Shown: in pieces, positions 21,283-31,189 of the stretch
How the letters are laid out: every line of letters starts with the position of its first letter
Numbering within the stretch: position 1 is the stretch's first letter
From: Gnetum montanum
Lineage: Eukaryota; Streptophyta; Gnetopsida; Gnetales; Gnetaceae
NCBI GenBank assembly: GCA_015680685.1
Contig: MNCI01009612.1
Location: forward strand, 65,452-125,451
Direction: 5' to 3'
DNA: 60,000 nt
Notes under the pieces: generated by a model
Seen by the model: the letters and a program-made list of their open reading frames with translations, nothing else
Told to the model about the DNA's origin: nothing
Database searches by the model: none
Translations under genes and position numbers: made by a program

Positions 21283-22433
21283 CAAGTTCATAAATTAATA
21301 GAATTTCCATACCATTTTCTATAATTTTCCATAAAAGAAATGTATTTTAATTATAAGTAGTGCTAAAGAATAAGAACATGTATTATAGTTGCAAATAGAG
21401 TATCTTTCTAGTAAGAGGTGCAAAATTTGTTTAAAGCAAAAAAAAAGTCTAAAGATTGGTTTCAAGACATATTACTAAAGGCTATAAAAAATATTCCTAT
21501 GTAAGAGAAGTTTATGGGTAAGAAGAAGTTGTTTGATGAAGAATATCTTCAAGCAACGTTAGCTCTTAAAAATTCATGCGATAAAAAAAATTTGAAAAAG
21601 AACTATATGAAATTACTTTTAAAGAAAAAAAATAAATTTCTAACAAAGCATCAAAGTAATATAATGAAAATGATAAAGCAACATCCATGAAATTTTTGGA
21701 AACTTTGTAGAAATAAAGTTTCTCCATGCAATGATATTCTATTTGCAAAGATAAAAGGGTTCTATGAAAAATTATTTTATGATGAGAAAAATACCATAAC
21801 AAGTTGCATGCTCCCAGCTATTTTACAACTTGTGTATGATGAATTAATAGAGGAAATTAAGAATTTAGCTTCTAAAAAGGTGTAGATTGAGAAAGATTGT
21901 ATGTAGATAAATTAAAATATAGAGGAAAGGTAATTTACAGAGAGATTTGAAAAATGTTTAATGGACTTCAAAATCCTTATACTAGATAGTGGATGATTAG
22001 TAGAGATATTATGCTTTTTAAACAAGGAGAGAAATTATATTTAAATAATAATAAGTTAATCATGATCAGTAACTCGTTTGTAAAATTGTTAGGTATAATT
22101 TTGAATAAAAAATTTGGATTATGAGTAGATTGAAATAAGTTACATGTTGTTTCATAAGAATTCAAAACAAAATATGATCTAGTCAGATCATTTGGTTACT
22201 CTTAGATATTACATTGAACAAGGGAAAACAAGGTAAAATAGTTTTTTTTTTTTTGTAGATTTTACTAAAGCATTTGACTCTATTATGAAACAAATTCATG
22301 GAGTAGGATTATCAAACTTAAAGTTGATTTTAGTTTACTTAATGCAACCTAAAACCTATACAGAAAAATAATTTTCAAATTAAAAGATGAAACTACATAA
22401 TCTTGTTAGTTTTACAATAATGTACAAGTAGAT
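21283..22433 (+). pseudogene. LINE fragment: linker and N-terminal half of reverse transcriptase
   Basis: Continuation of the LINE after the LTR insertion. Lys-rich frames around 21450-21800 fit the linker before the RT. DHLVTLRYYIEQGKTR near 22182 and FVDFTKAFDSI near 22253-22285 are the conserved LINE RT blocks before and including the first catalytic Asp. An extended T run (about 22241-22254) and many stops show decay. It is interrupted at 22433 by a solo LTR. Confidence 0.7.
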
Positions 22434-23559
22434 TGTTGACCTTTGGGTATGTCAAAATGTTAAGAAAAATGGAGCACAAGGATGTCTGTGTGCTTGTGTG
22501 CTTGTGTTTGTAGGACTTGGATTAAGACAAGAAGGCATGTGGAAGTTTAAGAACATGGAAAAGGAACAAAGACTTCAAAGCGTAGAAGGAAGCCTGAGCA
22601 TTAAAGAATTATTTTTAGAGAAGATGTCTTGTAGAAACAGTAGACATCTACCATCAAGTGAAGATGTCTCCAAGAAAAAGAGGATATCTTGGAAAAATTG
22701 AAGGTAGCACAAGAGAAGATGTTTTTGGAAAATAAAAAATGCCTTTCTGCAAAGAAATACATCTTTCATGAGAAGAAGACATCTTTATAGAATGAAGGTC
22801 TAATGCAGAAAGATGTCTTAGTCTTGAAGAAAACATCTTTCCAAAATGAAGGTCCATTATAGAAAGACATCTCTGTCTCAAAGAAGATGTCTTCAGTGAC
22901 CATTAACTAGCTATTGCATGGATTTCAAGGTGATTTTGAAAACATATTAACTATAAGAATACTTCATTATCATTGAGAAAAGAACAAGCATTGTGTATTT
23001 TTATTGTATTCATCAAGTAATCATTTTTTTTCCTCATTGTACAATCTTTTGTTTGTTGTAATTAGTCAAAGAGAGTTGTACCTTAAAGTGCAAGGATGAG
23101 CAAACTTATTTGCATTCTTTCCTTATGATTGTTGTTCTCTATGGTTTCCTTGCAAGGTTGATGTGCTTCTTATGAGAAGGAATCTTTCTTGAGCTTGTCA
23201 AGACCATGCAAGATTAAGTGTTGGTGTAGTGTCACAACACTCTAAAGCAAAACTTAAGGTACAAGGGTTTTGGGATCATGAAAATCACATTCTAAGCTTG
23301 TCAGGACCTTGCAAGGTTGATTGGATTCATAGTGTCAAATCACTCTATTGTAAAGCTTAGAGCTTGTATAGGGGATGTGGTACCCTTCAAACCACATTTA
23401 AGAGCAAAAAAGTCTAGAGGTGTGCTTGCGAACTACTCTTCAAGTGTGTAATACCCAAGTTGGGAAACCACGTTAATTTTGATGTGTGCTTTATTTGAAA
23501 GAATTTTTTATTTTGGGGAACTTATTCACCCTTTCCCTCTCGCCTTCTTTCTAAGTTCA
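22434..23559 (+). repeat. Solo LTR (1.1 kb) inserted in the LINE
   Basis: The segment starts TGTTGACCTTTGGG and ends TAAGTTCA, splitting the LINE RT between its first and second catalytic blocks. No gag-pol lies inside. The 3' end, with TTATTCACCCTTTCCCTCTCG before the terminus, resembles the U5 of long copia LTRs. Flanking 5-mers TAGAT and ACGAT match at only three of five positions, so the ends are approximate. It contains a cluster of AGATGTCT-type palindromic motifs at 22620-22895. Confidence 0.55.
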
Positions 23560-24720
23560 ACGATCCTCATAGAGCAAAGCTATCCTCTTTCACCAACTTT
23601 GTTTGGCATTTTTATTGATGGACTAGAAGACTGGATTAAAGAGGTACTTGCACACCATGTTATTAAAGTGGAACAACCATGGATATGACTTTTAATCTTT
23701 GTAGATGATGTAGAAGTAATAAAAAATTTAGAAAAATGGTTAAAAGTACTAATTTATAGAAATAATGACAGAGATTACACTTTTTGGCTAAGTAATAAAA
23801 GACTTAAGATAGTAGATACTTATATATATATGAAGGTAGAATGTTCTCAAACTTATAAGTAGAAGCAGTATATATCACAACAAGTTGCAAATAGATTGAA
23901 GTCTTTTTCTATAATGAAGAAAAAAGGTAGTAATCATAATATTTAGACTTGAACAATTCAAAAATGTCTTTTTCAAATAATTGTTCAAACTATAGTGCTT
24001 TACGAATGTGTCGCGTGGGGCTCAACTTTTACACGAATCATGGAAGAATTTTGAAAAACTTATAAAACAATTCTTATTGGATAAATTCAAGGCAAAGACT
24101 CAAGTTCCATATGCAATACTTTTACTAACATTATACTTAATATAGAAAAGTAGCAAGAAGATCTCAAAAAAGATCATTTAAAAATCTCAATAGCAGGGGT
24201 GGTTTCATGAAGGACAATTATGGCTACAAAAAGAGGCATTGAGAATATTAATGAAATAAAATATTTACAACAAGCTTGGAAACTTGTTAGAGAGAAACCT
24301 TTAGAAAGATATAAAAATGATGCAAACAAAAGAAAACATTCATTTTATTAGCAAAATATTAGATGTAGCAAGCATTATGAAATGGAATATCTACATGCAA
24401 AAATTTCAATATCCATGAGAGTACTAATTAGTAGAGTAAGAATGGGATCACACCATCATTGAGTTGAAAGAGGAAGATGGAACAATAACTTGCATAAAGA
24501 TACAATATGTTAGTTATGTCTATTGGAAATTATAGAAGATGAGCAACATATATTATTGGAATGCTGCAAAATAGATTTCTTTAAACAAAAGTGATAAATC
24601 TAAGGTTGGTGTTTATATGAATTATTCAAGCTACTAGTGTTAGTTCTATGGAATTATATAGAAGACTTATTCAAATTGCCTGAATATTGGACACATCTAT
24701 TACATTAAGGATTTATTGCT
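23560..24720 (+). pseudogene. LINE fragment: C-terminal half of reverse transcriptase and zf-RVT-like tail
   Basis: The frame resumes with SYPLSPTLFGIFIDGLEDWI (about 23578-23637), the block before the catalytic Asp pair, then FVDDVEVI at about 23698-23721 (usual YADD changed to FVDD). Farther on, LAWKLV/ERYKND-like pieces (24270-24330) lead to CLLEIIEDEQHILLEC (about 24520-24567), which matches the zinc-binding zf-RVT domain at the end of plant LINE proteins. Stops and frameshifts occur throughout. The 3' end and poly(A) tail are not clear; homology fades near 24720. Confidence 0.75.
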
Positions 24721-26485
24721 ATTTATGTATTTTGAACAAGTTCATTTATTTGATAGATCCTTTCACTCTACATCGATGTAACAAAATATCAATATCAGTA
24801 TAGTAAAAACTTGAAACAAATATTACTTGAGATAGCTAAACATATTAATAATGCCAACAAATATAAAATTCTCTGTTTTTCTTTTCACAAAAACTTATCC
24901 TGCATTGCACAATTTCTACATACAAGAGGTGTTTTGTTTTTCCTTTTTCCTTTTAAGGAAAAGAATAACGGGCCTACGCATATCAAATATTCCATTTACC
25001 GAGTTCTGGTGATTCTTTTTGACTTTTGTACTGCACACCGGTAAATTAGTTGCTTACTCGCTTGCTTCCCATTGTTGCCTGTTCTTTAAAATTGGAATTG
25101 GAAAAAATGATGTTATGAACATATCAGCACCGTGGGTTCTCAAAAATAAATGCCAACACCTCCTTCAATTGACATTAGTTTCTTAAGGATATTTTATCAA
25201 TCTACTCTTATTTATTTATTTATTTATGTTGCTTGATTACAGCTTTGTAAAAGTATAAAGTGTTTATAAAAAAAATTCTTTTTTTATTATAAGGCTTTGA
25301 TATAGTAACAGTTCATCAAGAAAATAGTTCAAAATTAACATCTTTACGTGAAATAAATTAAATGTGATAAAGTTGTTGCATAGATGCTATATTTAAATCT
25401 AAGAGCATTAAAGAAAGGACCATTCAAAAAAATGTGTAATCCATCTCTTATAATCAATCAATATATGCAATCCTTCTCCTTGTTTCAATCAATACATAGT
25501 GAAGTGACAATGAGATCCCACACACTAATATTTTTTGATATTTCAAAAGATAATTTGAATTGTCTTTATCATTCACTTTCAGGCTAGGATTCCTCTCCTG
25601 ACATTTTATTGCGCACCTTTTTATGAATTCACAATCATCATCATCATGGGAAATTGATGCAGATTTCTTGTTTTTCTTTTTCTTTGCAATATTTGCCATA
25701 AAATAAAACAAAATGTTTTAACCATAATTGTTTATGTTAATATCATGAAATTGGTGTTTTATTAAATTGAACAACTAAAAGATCTATTAAATAGACTTCA
25801 CATTTATATTTGTTATTTTATAACTTACATGTCATTTTTCTAGATCTTTATTAATAAATAGTCGAAAAAAATGGTAGATGGAAACCCATGACAAAGGATA
25901 ACTTGATTACTCAATTCTATTGCTTATTAAATGAAATATACAAGAGTACATTCTATATTGTGATCTTAACCAACATTTGGTAAATCAAGCCTTATATTAA
26001 AACCTTTTCGAAAATGTAGAAGGCAAAAAGCATTCCTATTCCTAGCAGCAAGTCTAATTCAAAGCCAAATTATTTATCAATTGCTATTCCACATCAATTA
26101 CATGCACAATTAGCAAAGCATGAATGGGATCTCATCATCTGAACAAGTGTCAAATATTCCAATAAATGCACAGGGTTTATGAACTTAATAAAATTTCAGT
26201 TTAGGTTTCATTTAAATTATGTTTCATTTAACAACTATAAATACAAATAAAAGTAGTATATTGTTGTGGGTTCTAACCTCTAAATTTAGTATGTACAATT
26301 TGTATTTCAATATTTCTTTTGGTAATTTTTTATGTTGGCACCCATATTTGCTTACTAAAAAGAAAAAAGTCATAATTTTTTAATGCTTTTTTATGTTGAT
26401 TTATATTTCTTTAGTAAATTTTGTTAACATATAATATTAGACAATAAGCTTTGAAAGAAAACATCTAAAAATGATTTTTGTGGAA
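24721..26485. other. AT-rich interval with one unidentified small frame
   Basis: Low-complexity AT sequence, for example the TTTATTTATTTATTTATG run near 25206. No mobile-element domain was recognised. It contains the frame at 25454-25711 listed separately. Confidence 0.4.
25454..25711 (-). CDS. Unidentified 85-codon frame
   Basis: Reads MFYFMANIAKKKKNKKSAS, then an acidic HDDDDCEF patch. An alternative start at the second Met gives MANIAKKKKNKK. A possible splice donor (CTGAAA followed by GTGAAT) falls after about 45 codons. It could be a first exon of a small gene or chance; I do not recognise it and no other copy is in the window. Confidence 0.15.
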   Translation of the reverse strand: MFYFMANIAKKKKNKKSASISHDDDDCEFIKRCAIKCQERNPSLKVNDKDNSNYLLKYQKILVCGISLSLHYVLIETRRRIAYID

Positions 26486-26494
26486 TGTTAGAAA

Positions 26495-26620
26495 TATAGG
26501 TACACCCCAAGATTTATAGAAGTTTATAACTTCATGCTACTTAGTAGAATCAAACCTATGACATGAGGTTACATGGCCAAGACCGTTACCACTTGGTATA
26601 TTATCCTAAAAATGATTTTT
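26495..26620 (-). repeat. tRNA-derived SINE-like segment
   Basis: On the minus strand CCAAGTGGTAACGGTCTTGG (A-box-like, about 26600-26580) is followed by CATAGGTTTGATTCTACT (B-box-like, about 26560-26540) at tRNA-like spacing, as in the head of plant SINEs. Confidence 0.45.
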
Positions 26621-26959
26621 TATTAACAATGACCTTTGAGCATCAATTTTCAACTTTGAATTTATAATAGCATTTTTATAAGATCATATTGCATTAACTA
26701 TTAACAGAGAAATTAAAAATTACAAGCACCAACCAAAACAATGCTAGTGAACTTGGGAAAGTAAAGTGGAGATCAAAGAAAAATCACCCTTTTATAGTGA
26801 AGGATAGAGAAACTCAAAGAGATGCAAGTCCATTAACACGGAAGAGTCAATATAGACTAAATTACAGAGGAGCCCAATGAGTCAATAGAGTTGGGTGCAG
26901 ATCAACATCCAAATTTAGAATCACGTTGCCTTCATAAAATGCATCCATCTCTTATGATT

Positions 26960-27085
26960 TATCTTGGTTCAAGAAATGAGATGTTGGCCTAATGGTAAGA
27001 CTGTTGATTTGAAAGCATTAAGTTATAGGTTCAATTTTGCTAAGTAATGCTCGATTATAAAGTTGTAACTGGACTATATATACTT
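26960..27085 (+). repeat. tRNA-derived SINE, family S1
   Basis: TTGGCCTAATGGTAAGAC (A box) and TTATAGGTTCAATTTTGC (B box) are followed by AATGCTCGATTATAAA and CTATATATA. The same arrangement occurs at 52920-53040 and, more decayed, at 44710-44815, so it is a dispersed family. Confidence 0.6.
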
Positions 27086-27299
27086 AGTTAAATAATGATA
27101 TAGATAAAATTAACATTAAATCTTCATGATAGACCCTCTAGATCTAATTGACAATAAAAATATACTTGCTATGAATTTGAGTTACCAAGTGTTCATGATA
27201 ACATTTAGAACTAATCAACTAAATTTACAACTATAATATCTCATGTATGTTTAATGTTAGTTGTAATTATAATATCTCATCTATATTTAGTATATTTCA

Positions 27300-28642
27300 A
27301 TGAAGAATATTGCAGATCATTTCTCTTAGTTACAATGGGGTGACAAGGTTGATCAAGAGCCCTTATTCAATCAATTCTTAAATGAACCTTTATTTGCTAA
27401 AGTTATTATAATCTCTCAATGAGCAACCATTTTTTGGTTTGCTAAATATTTTACTTACTTGAAAGAATAGAAGGTTGGTACTAAATGACATAAGTGCATG
27501 ATGCAACAATTTTGTGGTTTGCTAAATATCTTACTTACTTAAAAGAACAAAAAATCCCTACTAAATGGGACAAGTGCACAATGCAATAATTTTTCCACTA
27601 CGCCAAATGATACATGGAAATAGAGGAAAACCAATATATGATATTTGCAAATAACCTAGTTCACTGAGGTCTACTAAAGCAAAACCAAGAGTTCTCTAAG
27701 ATGCACAAGAAGGATATTATGGTGATCATTACATTAGAAGATAAATAACCTTAAACATTTTTTGAGCTAAATATTTTCGACTCACACTCTATAGAGATGC
27801 ACAACACATTGCTACATTCTTTAGGCTTTATTAAAGAGACTGTGGATTAATAGCTGGCTTCAAGGAACTACAATAGTGGATCCAACCATTTAAATTTAAT
27901 CGTTTCAAACTTAACTTTATGAGCTCCATCACCTCTACATTAAATGGGAAGTGATACATCCTCATTACTATAGACTATTGTACAAAGTGGGTCAAAGTAT
28001 CTATAGTAAGTAATTGTATTATAATTTTTATCAAATTCTTTGAGAAACATGTAGTAAATAGATTTAGTATGCCATAAGCACTTAACTTAGATAATGGGAT
28101 ATACTTTATAAAGATAATGTTGAAAATACTCATGCAACACTTAGGGTTCAACCAGAAACTAACTATACTTTACCATCCCTATGCTAATGGCCAAGACACA
28201 GTCACCAATAGTGAAGTTAGTTAGATCTTAACTTGTACTATTAATAAATTTAGAAATGATTAAGGCACCAAATTTAACAATACCTTATAAGCATCTAGAT
28301 CCTATAAGGTACTCTCCCTACGAGTTAGTGTTACCAAAATTACCTATTCAACTTGAACTTCTTATGCTAGCCACTACATGTGACTTAGGCTTGGACATCA
28401 CTGTAGTACAACAAGAATAATTGATGAACTTGAATACACTAGATGAAAATCACATGATTATCCTTATGTATACCAAAGTCCACAAGTTCTATAATAAGAA
28501 TAGGTGCAATGTGAAACTTAGGAACCTAGAAATACAACCAAGGAAAAAGGTCCTATACTAGAACCCAAATCATGTATCCAAATGCATAAAATTCTAGATG
28601 CTTTAGAAGGAACCCTACATTTTTCATGTTGTCTATTACTTA
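27300..28642 (+). pseudogene. Ty3/gypsy RNase H end and integrase fragment (Tat/Athila-like), decayed
   Basis: ADHFS-type sequence near 27316 (usual end of the RNase H part, before integrase) leads to PWFAKYFTYLK-like text near 27437, the start of the integrase region in Athila/Tat elements. Core pieces are YILITIDYCTKWVKV (about 27955), LDNGIYF (about 28090) and YHPYANGQDTVTNSE (about 28170). The C-terminal part near 28600 is cut by a MITE and resumes at 28981. Many stops. Confidence 0.7.
27431..27590 (+). repeat. 80-bp tandem duplication within the gypsy integrase fragment
   Basis: Two units (27431-27510 and 27511-27590) share TTTGCTAAATATYTTACTTA and CAAGTGCAYRATGCAA-type text with base changes. 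Both encode the same PWFAKYFTYLK-like piece, so the duplication arose in the element copy or its source. Confidence 0.7.
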
Positions 28643-28977
28643 GGGCTTGGTCACATGCCATGGTTTTTGGGTGGTATGGCTAGCCATGGCTATTTGACTT
28701 ACCAAGCTATATATCTGCAAATTGTCATGCAATTTATCATTGTTTTCTTTACCAAACAATGGTAATTCATAATCAATTTTAATTATACATGGTTTCCAAT
28801 TAGTTGCAACTATATGCACAGTTGAAAATATTCATTTGAATACTACATTATTTAAAATTAAAATCCATTCCATAGCAAAAAATAATGCATATAATACATA
28901 ATGTAGGTCATGGCTATTTAATTGCTACAACTATCAACCATGCCATGATCCAAAAACCATAATATATGATTAGGCCC
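28643..28977. mobile_element. MITE (Tourist/PIF-Harbinger-like)
   Basis: 335 bases with terminal inverted repeats: the left end GGGCTTGGTCACATG then CCATGGTTTTTGG, and the right end the complement of GGGCCTAATCATATA then TTATGGTTTTTGG. Flanking trinucleotides are TTA (28640-28642) and TCA (28978-28980), close to the TWA duplication of PIF/Harbinger MITEs. No coding capacity. It lies within the gypsy integrase fragment. Confidence 0.65.
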
Positions 28978-28980
28978 TCA

Positions 28981-29145
28981 AGAGTTCTATAGACATATCA
29001 TCCTTTGAACCCACAAAAGCCAATCATGGTTAACATACATTAAATAAAACCATTTAGGAAACCCATGGATCATACTTACCTCAATACTTACCACAACCAT
29101 TGTTGCCTACTCAATCTTCTGTATCTCCTCCTTAGGGGAGGTGTT
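28981..29145 (+). pseudogene. Tail of the gypsy integrase fragment and polypurine tract
   Basis: The sequence continues the frame cut by the MITE. It then reaches CTCCTTAGGGGAGGTG (29126-29141) before TGTTGGACTG, which looks like a polypurine tract and LTR start. The LTR itself cannot be confirmed because no second copy is in the window. Confidence 0.35.
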
Positions 29146-30325
29146 GGACTGAAAATACAAATATATTAAAAAAATCAAGTTTAGCATACAAAAGTAGAGA
29201 GGTAGGGGAGAAACTCCAAAATAACAAAAAGGAAAGGCCCTATGGTTTTGGGAATGGCTTTTTAGGTTTTTATCTTTACAACCAATCCTTCAAAACTTTG
29301 TCTTTGGGATAGGAAAAAGATGAGACATTGCTCTCATTTAAAATCATTCAAATGGGTTTTTACTTCATAATAAAGGTATCCTATTAATAAAAAAAATTAT
29401 AGAGAGAAACATTTAGGAATTTAGCTGAAGCATCAATTGTTGAATTATGTCACCATATTACATTGAAAATTTCAAAGGGCATAAAGAATAAGATGATGAA
29501 AGAAATACTAGCTATGACATAGAAATCCTTAAGGTTGAGAGGTATTACTAAATAAAAGTTCATTTAACCCTAGTTGGAAACCATGTAAATACTTGCTACA
29601 CCAAGTTCAAAAGCTACAAGCAAAGGGACAAGTAAAAAAAATGAATTAATGTACCTTCCATGTTGCGCATAGGACATTTTGGATATGAATGTCCAAATGA
29701 GAGCACCAAATACTAATAGAAAACCTTGATGAATCAAGAACTATAGAAAATATCTAATTTTTGGAGTAATGGCATTGCATATCTTCTGAATTTGCTACTT
29801 CCATAATTGCACATTGTAATTAACCTTCCAAAAATAATTGGATCTTGGCCAAATATTAGCATTAGAACTAATAAGAGTATACATAAAATTAGGCCTATAT
29901 GGAATAAACATGATGGTCACTAATCTAAGAAAAATCAAGAAAACCATTATGAGAATCTTGAATAGCTACATTTCTATCTAAACTATGTAAAAAATTAAAA
30001 AATATAGAATTTTTAGAAACATTAAGGCCATAGTGATGAATGATGAAAGGTACACCTATGCTCAACCATACAAATCACGAAGCATTCACACGCGATCTAG
30101 TTGAATTCTGTGACTCTATGTCTTTTGGTAAACTAGTCGTTTAGGAAGTGAACCTTACCCTAATTGTTATTCATTGTCTTCCCAAGTACACTTGGGATGT
30201 ACAAAGGTATGGTTAAATGTAATCGAGGCATATGATTTTTGTCATTTTATACTTTATGGTTTTGATGATTAACATAAATAGGATAAATATTAAAGTAATT
30301 TAATATCTACTTTAATCTAATCAGC
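29146..30325. other. Decayed repeat sequence with a possible gag zinc-knuckle remnant
   Basis: At about 29663-29710 a frame reads RIGHFGYECPNEST, like the second half of a CCHC knuckle (GHxxxxC), after a Lys-rich stretch, suggesting a copia-type gag remnant on the plus strand. The first two Cys are lost. Nothing else recognised. Confidence 0.3.
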
Positions 30326-30329
30326 TAAC

Positions 30330-30973
30330 TATTATTTAACTTGTGCTAACATAAGTATCTACTCCCACTTGTCGTACACATCCTAAACACATATAACATT
30401 GTTGGTTTACCAAGTGTTAAGCACTACTAGGATTACCAAATGTCATACGCATGCTCATAGTTGTATTTATGTGTTTACTTAATTCACTATTTAGTTTATC
30501 TTGCTTAATTACTTAATTAGATTAATTACTAAGGAACACTCAATAAATGACTTAAAACATTAAATGCATTAATAAAACATTTAGACTATCCAAAATGCTA
30601 CAAGTTTTAGCAAGAAGCTCATCTTTATTACCGCACACACTATCAGCTCAAGTACAAAAATGCTTGAATAAAGATATGTACGCTCAATGATTCCTATTAT
30701 AGGCACTCAAGAAAATATTCTAACTTTTGAATGTAAAAACTACAAGATATTTACTACAACTATAACTCTACTCCCCATAACATGGTTGTGAGCTTGTATT
30801 TATAGTTTTTATTACAAGCATACATCGACAGGGCCTAATAGACATAGCAAATGCTATGTCGATGTAGCCCAGTTGCCAAGGTAACACCATGTAAATAAGG
30901 CTACATCAATGAGGGCCAATCAATGAGGCTACGTCAATGGGGGTCTATCGACATGACACTTTGATGCTCATCA
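30330..30973 (-). repeat. 3' LTR of gypsy family G1 (minus copy)
   Basis: Starts TGATGAGCATC at 30973 after a GTGGGTGTA purine-rich tract. It has ATCGACATAG and CCCTGTCGATG motifs, a CTATAAATAC box near 30800, and the TTGGTAATCCTAGTAGTG and GTTTAGGATGTGTACGA blocks that also occur at 6950-7050. The far boundary is uncertain. Confidence 0.6.
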
Positions 30974-31189
30974 TACACCCACAACTAAATTAAAACTCAT
31001 CCTCGAGTTCATTGACAAAATTGAAAAGGTATGGAATTATTGACTAACTCTTGACATAAGAAACTAACTTGATAAAATTGAGTGCCCAAGTGTAAAAATC
31101 AATACATTACAAAAGTTATGGTGTTTGGGACATAAAATTGAACTCCATGGGATGACTACACAAAATTGGATGGCACATCCTTTGATGGC

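Noticed and set aside
26495-27085. Functional tRNA genes
   Set aside because: A and B boxes are present but the stems do not pair as a cloverleaf and the segments extend into SINE-like tails.
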